Shown one piece after another: positions 58,857 through 64,000 of a stretch of DNA of 64,000 nucleotides. Location: contig NC_134017.1 in NCBI RefSeq assembly GCF_040712315.1, positions 57,596,636-57,660,635 on the forward strand, in the 5' to 3' direction. The notes beneath the pieces are model-generated. The model ran no database searches and had not been told where the DNA came from. It saw only the letters and a program-made list of their open reading frames with translations. The stretch comes from Castanea sativa. Its lineage: Eukaryota; Streptophyta; Magnoliopsida; Fagales; Fagaceae. The position numbers and the translations under genes were made by a program. How positions within the stretch are numbered: the stretch's first letter is position 1; each line of letters starts with the position of its first letter.

Positions 58857-61200
58857 TACTGCAGGTTCGGTAGGCGGAAGATGGGTAGCAGGTTGTCCTG
58901 ACACATCCTCGGCTGGTTGGGTTGTTGGGGGTGTCTGGGCTTGGACGTCTTCGGTAGCGGTACGAATGTTGCTGGTGACTTCCAGATTGACCAACTCTAC
59001 ATGGGAGTCAATTGCCTACACTAGCTCTCTCATGCTAGGGGTATCTTCCTCATCTGCGGCACCGACTTGACTCTGAACGGGGGGAGGAGGGGCTGGATAG
59101 GGAATTTGTTCGGAATTCCTTAGTGAAGAATCCTCGGCCACCCCTATTGCTTGTAGGGTAGCCAACCACCCCTCCCTGAACCCATGATGTCGGGTTTAGT
59201 GGACAATGGGCTTTACAGAATTTTTAGCCTCCGTGAAGCCTACATTATACCACTTGTCCTCACAGGCTTCAAGGGCTGTTTTTAGGTCAACAATCTAGTT
59301 GGCTTGGGCCAAATTTTGGTTGCTTGCCTTTGCCAATTTAAGCTCAGTTTCCCCTAGTTTAGCCCTTATGTCTGTCAACTTATTCTCTGTCGCCAATCAA
59401 GTTTTCTCGGCAGCTTGCACCTTCCTCTTGAAAACCTCAGCAGATTTGCCCCTCTTCTCTACCGTAGCAATAGCAACGTCTTTCAATGCCCTCTCCCATT
59501 CAGAATCCTTGGCAGCCTCCTTTAACCTCTCGTCAATGATGTAGGTTAGCTGCGTAGCCTGATGACGCAACAAAGATAAAACAGTTTGTGTAGAGAAAGA
59601 AGGTGCACATGCGTTGTTACAAAAAAAAAAAAAAAGTGATGAGATAGTAAATTACCGCTATGGTATGCCATTGTAGCCGCCTATCTAGTGACTCGTCGTC
59701 CCCGTCCAAGAAGAAATGAGCATCCTTGGGTAGAAGGAGACCTCGCGCTAAACTTTAGGCGACTCGCCCCCCTTCACCTTGTGCCCATGTCTGCACACTG
59801 GCAGTCATCAACAAAGGCCTATCGCTTAGTCTAAAGACGGTCTGCCAACCCACCTTGGACTGAGAAGAAGACGCCACATTGGTTTCGACCTAGACAGTTG
59901 GTTGAGAACCACCAATCGACTCCTAGATCATGGGCCCACCAGATACATGGGGAGGGGTCCTTGAGGGAGTGTCGCCCGGGACCTGGGGTGGTTTCTCCGC
60001 AACATGCTTCCTTTTCTTTTCTTGACCAGCAGGAGTAAGAGCCTGATCCCTTCCTTAAGGTTATTGAGGTTGAGCCGCGGGGCTGGTGCCAGGCAAAAGC
60101 TATTCAATGTTCATCACTCTCTTCTTCACCATCCTTTCATCTCGACCGGCCTCTACGCCCAGAGGATTAATCGGCTTGGCTGTTTTTGGCTCAACTACTT
60201 GGGTGGGGCTTCGAGCTCTCCAATGGGCACATAGGTTTTACGGCTTTGCGATACGATCTCAGCCAAGGCGTCCCTTATCAGAGCAAGATCATCCGCAGTA
60301 GTGTACTGGGGGCCAAGGTCCCTTGCTTCACCTACTGTGAGAGAGGGGGGAAGAAAATTGACGTGCCGAAAGTCGATATACGACAGTAGTGGGCTATCTA
60401 CCAACAATGCCTGGCTGAATGATTGCCAGGTAGTATACACTAGGTTGACGCCAAGTATCAAATGGGATGCTCGAAGTTGTCCATCCTCATGTACAAAAAT
60501 TTCTGACCTATGTACAAAGTTAAGATCTCTTACGTGCATGACTCGAAGATCTAGTTCAAATCTTCCTCCTTCTGTAACAAATCGACAAACAGATCGATTA
60601 GCATATGCGTAAATAGCTAAGTAAAGATTCGAATTTAAAGCAAATAGAGGTTCTCTGTACTGACCAACACTACACTGTGAAAACGGGTAAAGGAGCTCAT
60701 CGGCAAGCTAGTTGCCACTCACCAGGACGAATTCCCCCGCCAAATTTCTGTTGGAATTAAGAAGGCATGATATCAGTCGTACCCTCATATCCCTAGTTTT
60801 TAGGTAGTAATCGATCTTAATATTTCCGGATAGACAGTACATGAAGTTAATATCATGGTGGTCTAATTGCAGACTAAATATTTGGTTTAACCTACTGACA
60901 TAGCTCACCATTCAGTAAAAATTGGGGGGGAGTTGGTCGAGGCACAAGCCGTAAAATCTAAGGGTGCTTATAATAAGAGGGTCCATAAGGAACCTACCCC
61001 ACCCTCAAGAATGGCCATTAGGGGGAAAATACTGTGTTTGAGGAGGTCGATATCGTCCTCATGACAGTAGGCGATATCAACATCTCTAGGAACATTATAG
61101 AAGAGGTGAGAATAGCCCATTCCTAAACTCAAAGATCAAGGGGAGACCAAAAGAAAGAGAGAAGATAGATTAAAAAGAAAGATGAACTTACTCTGGGCTC
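58857..61200 (-). pseudogene. antisense ORF of element B with predicted intron
   Basis: The minus-strand N-terminal piece reads MVSYVSRLNQIFSLQLDHHD and NSNRNLAGEFVLVSGN (60708-60911); A lacks part of this by deletion. A middle piece (60195-60539) follows: HARDLNFVHRSE-like, EDGQLRASHLILGVN, DSPLLSYIDFRHVNFLPP, GEARDLGPQY. Then comes the exon ending WHTIA, an intron 59559-59655, ATQLTYIIDERLKEAAKDSE, a coiled-coil-like stretch, a Pro-rich tail, and the same PAV-stop at the same place as in A. Several stops are present. Function unknown; no domain name is claimed. Confidence 0.7.
59559..59655 (-). other. predicted intron in the antisense ORF (element B)
   Basis: Minus-strand G|GTAATTTAC donor, T15-17 tract, TTGTTGCGTCATCAG| acceptor, 97 bp, phase 0, at the same codon as in A. 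Confidence 0.58.
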
Positions 61201-61614
61201 TAGGGAACGATGTTTTGGGCTGGAGAATGTGTACATGAGAGAAATGTGCTCGGCAGTGAGGAAACTGAGGAAGAAAGGATGTAAAAATTGAAATGGGAAG
61301 TCAGGAGAAGCTATATATAGAGGTTAAAGTATTTAATGAGGCAGGAGACGGGAAAAATCCACCTAACCTTTTTTGGTAACCCCCCCTCCCACACATGCGA
61401 GCACGGTTCACTAACCGTCAAATGGTTCGGGAGCCGTCAGGTCATAATTACTGACGTATGTGACAGCCTGGTGTAGCGCTACTTTCAATAAGGCTTTGAT
61501 AATCATCCTGTCCGCACAGCAAATGATACTCGGGATTCTCGGGGGACCATCAATGCCGCTTGTATTATCCTTGATTCATTCCCGATGATCTGACATGAAT
61601 CAAGGTGGGGCTAT

Positions 61615-62263
61615 TGTACAGGGAGAGGCCCTGGGCCCATTAGACCTTGAACCCCAGTCTCGTGGAAACGTGCGAGACAGGGCCCTAGGCCCATTGGGCC
61701 ATGGACCCTCGTCTTGAATTACAACACCTGACTCAATCCCTGTTGTATCGATGGCCTCGGTTTAAATATACCTCAGCGCCTGGCAAACCCTTCTCCCAAG
61801 GATGCTACTTCTCGAGGGTACAAGGTCTTAGCGGTTCAATATTGCCTTGGGGAGTATCACCGCTGAACAACCTTCTGGATGCAAGAACTAGTTCCAATGC
61901 CATTACCATAGTCGCCAACGGAACCTCCACTAGGACCACTTTAAAGCGATGGAATTGGACCCCCATCCCCACTAATAGTCAAGGATAATCATAACATTTC
62001 CACTTGTCTCAGGCTATAAATAGGAGGAAAGAATAAGAAATAGGGGTTGGTAATTCTAGAGAGAGAGAGAGAGAGCGGAGAGAAGGAACAACCAGATTAA
62101 GGGAGGAGAACAATATTGGGGGAAGAGGGTTTTGCAAGAATAAGAGAGCATTTAGGTCATCAAGCATAGGACCACACATTGTAGGAAATCCAAAACCCAC
62201 AATACAAATAGATTGTGAGCCTAGGGAAGGGTCGAGCCCAACCACCATACTTGGGTACGCACA
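61615..62263 (+). repeat. 3' LTR of element B
   Basis: 649 bp, TGTACAGGGAGAGG to GGTACGCACA. Preceded by CAAGGTGGGGCTAT (purine tract, slightly decayed), followed by GGTCT and the same host flank as A. Confidence 0.92.
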
Positions 62264-62705
62264 GGTCTAATGAGGCTCCATTACTTTATACAAGGCTTCA
62301 ATCTCACCCAAATGAAAAGCAGTAAAATAAGATAATTCACGTTCAACATTCAAGTTTATTCTTTCAAAAAAAAAAAAAAAAAACTGCTTAGCTTTCTGGT
62401 AACCACCAATTCATTTTGTTAACTCAACATCATAGAGTAACATTAATTTAGTTATAAGGATAGGGTTTATCACTTTTCATGTTGCAAAAAAAAAAGAAAA
62501 AAAAAAAATATATATATGTATATATTCAAGATAAACTCAATAGCATTACAACAATTGACCGTTTAAATTTAGCCATATCCTCCATATCATTAAATTATTA
62601 ATATTTTCTCTTATTTTTTTTTAATTTTTAAAAATTAAACATATAATGTTTTAATTAAATACAAATAAATAAAAAATTCCTTATAAAATCGTACAAAGTT
62701 TTTTA
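62264..62705. repeat. host flank duplicated from 27772-28185
   Basis: GGTCTAATGAGGCTCCATTA and on. Differs by about 8% and by A-run lengths. No gene. Confidence 0.85.
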
Positions 62706-63770
62706 ACATTTACACTTTCTCCAACATTTTTCATTCCTTTCACATTTTCATCTCCGCACTGCCCTCTACCTTAATATCACTCTTTATTTTTCCCTTTATC
62801 TTCATTTATTTTGTTTTTTCTTATTCTTATCTCTTATTATAATTTTTTCGTTATCTTTTCCATTCCGTATTTCTATGCACAATTTTCCCTCTCGAAAAAC
62901 ATTATTTCTCTCTCTCAATTTTTTTGTGAATTTTTTATTTTATTTTTCTTGCATCTATGCTTTAGGTTATTAATTTTTTGTATTTTTAATAACTCTACTT
63001 TGAGTTGATGCAATTTAGTTTTGTGTTTTAAGTTTTTTTTCTTTTTTCTTTTTTGTTCTCTCTAATTGTTAAATGTTATTCTATTGCATTATAAAGAATA
63101 TAATATAATTTTATTACATAGCATGATTTGGATAATTTTATCATATAATAATAATAATAATAATAATAATTTTTTTGAGAATCTAATAATAACATTTTTT
63201 GGTTTTTTTTTTTTTTTTTTTTTTGTTGTGTGTCTCTACTTTTGGATTGATACACTTTGGTGGTGTGTTTTTTGAGTTATTTAGAAGTGAGAATTTGAGT
63301 TTATATAAAAAAAAAAAAAAAACAATCTACATGATTATATATTTGAATGTATCTCTAAATTATTTGAATAATATCAATTGTAAATTTGTGATGAGGTTTG
63401 GTTATCATGATAATCTTCTTAACAGAATGAAAAATTCAAATAATTAATTTTGGAACTTAAAAATTTTAGTTGTAGAAAAAAAAAACCATAACAAACTATA
63501 CAAAATTTTGAATAATATAGATCACTGGTAAAAAGAATAGTATTTCTATCTTTTATCACAAAAAAAGGAATAATATCAATCAAATTAATGCACCTAAAAT
63601 TTTCCAAAAAAAAAAAACTCAAAATAATAGAATGATATATTTGTAGAGATGGAGAGATGAAAAATAATTTTAGAAATAATATCTCCAATACGTTTTGGAG
63701 AAAAATCATACATTATATCACGTTACAAAATAGTTGTATATTCTCATGCATTGCGTGAGTCTGTGACTAG
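62706..63770 (+). mobile_element. Helitron, 3' end intact
   Basis: Interior as at 28186-28815 (TTTACACTTTCTCCAACA, CATCTCCGCACTGCC, AAT array). The 3' part is nearly identical in order to 40100-40636: CACTTTGGTGGTGTGTTTTT, AATACGTTTTGGAGAAAAAT, hairpin CTCATGCATTGCGTGAG (63743-63759), CTAG at 63767-63770. The 5' limit is unclear; a TTCAAG start near 62526 is possible. No helicase gene. Confidence 0.75.
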
Positions 63771-64000
63771 TTATATTTTTAATTGTTTGAGATTTTGTTT
63801 CGAATCTAGCTACATTTTATACATACTATAAATTAAGAAACTTACTATATATGTTAACTTGACTTATTAATCAAATGGGTTGTGTCGACCTTAACATGAC
63901 CTGTTTATTAAACATGTTATACAAGTCATATCGTGAAACCTGCTTGATGAACATGTTGTATTAGGGTTGAGAGATCCCAACATAATTAATAAATGCATAA
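63771..64000. repeat. duplicate of 40637-40880, running off the window
   Basis: TTTGTTTCGAATCTAGCTAC, ATACATACTATAAATTAAGA, then from 63874 the third copy of the 340-bp repeat (AATGGGTTGTGTCGACCTTA). The TA array is almost absent here. The match continues to the last base, so the duplication extends beyond the window. Confidence 0.85.

Larger units (their letters stand above)
54139..62263 (+). mobile_element. Tat gypsy element B, 5'-truncated duplicate of A
   Basis: Matches A from 19767 to 27771 at about 92-93% in sampled stretches, including minisatellite, antisense frame and 3' LTR. The 5' LTR, gag and protease are absent. It shares A's right-hand host flank too, so it was copied with its surroundings and did not insert on its own. 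Confidence 0.92.

Overview
This is a nuclear genomic window from a flowering plant, most likely a eudicot. The evidence is the AT-rich intergenic DNA, plant-type Ty1/copia and Tat-lineage Ty3/gypsy retrotransposons, Helitrons, hAT miniature elements, and one plant berberine-bridge-enzyme-like (BBE-like) gene. I cannot name the species. Almost everything else is transposon sequence at different stages of decay. The only intact, convincingly functional protein gene is the single-exon BBE-like oxidoreductase at 44874-46481 on the minus strand.

Layout. 1-4.9 kb: 3' part of a decayed copia element cut by the window edge. 5.97-6.78 kb: solo LTR with a perfect ATTCT target duplication. 7.06-8.02 kb: minus-strand LTR-like sequence. 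8.35-8.51 kb: hAT MITE. 8.7-9.6 kb: receptor-kinase relic. 9.7-10.1 kb: RNase H relic. 10.2-10.6 kb: inverted-repeat MITE. 11.3-13.9 kb: copia element with both LTRs and GAGAT target duplications that has lost gag and most of RT/RNase H. 14.4-15.9 kb: 1.4 kb solo LTR (AGTCT). 16.2-17.3 kb: Helitron piece. 17.3-27.8 kb: full-length but decayed Tat gypsy element A (GGTCT) with dual RNase H, a minisatellite and a long antisense ORF. 28.8-35.05 kb: Tat gypsy element C, rearranged into an inverted structure with two outward-lying 5' LTRs. 35.1-40.6 kb: Helitrons, a nested solo LTR and a LINE RT relic. 42.4-44.8 kb: gypsy integrase scrap, a 941-bp hAT element and a repeat also found at 40.8 and 63.9 kb. 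44.9-46.5 kb: BBE-like gene. 46.8-47.9 kb: reverse-oriented Helitron remnants. 48.2-54.1 kb: two ~2.9-kb direct tandem units and a stub of a third. 54.1-62.3 kb: element B, a second copy of A lacking its 5' third. 62.3-64 kb: flank shared with A, a Helitron 3' half, and DNA shared with 40.1-41.1 kb.

Two points deserve most attention. First, A and B share not only element sequence but also the same host flank after the 3' LTR, so B is a segmental duplicate and not a second insertion. Second, both carry a long antisense reading frame between integrase and 3' LTR with a shared stop codon, coiled-coil character and a matching phase-0 intron of about 100 bp, which suggests an antisense spliced gene carried by the retrotransposon. 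The BBE-like protein also lacks the cysteine that normally makes the second covalent bond to FAD.
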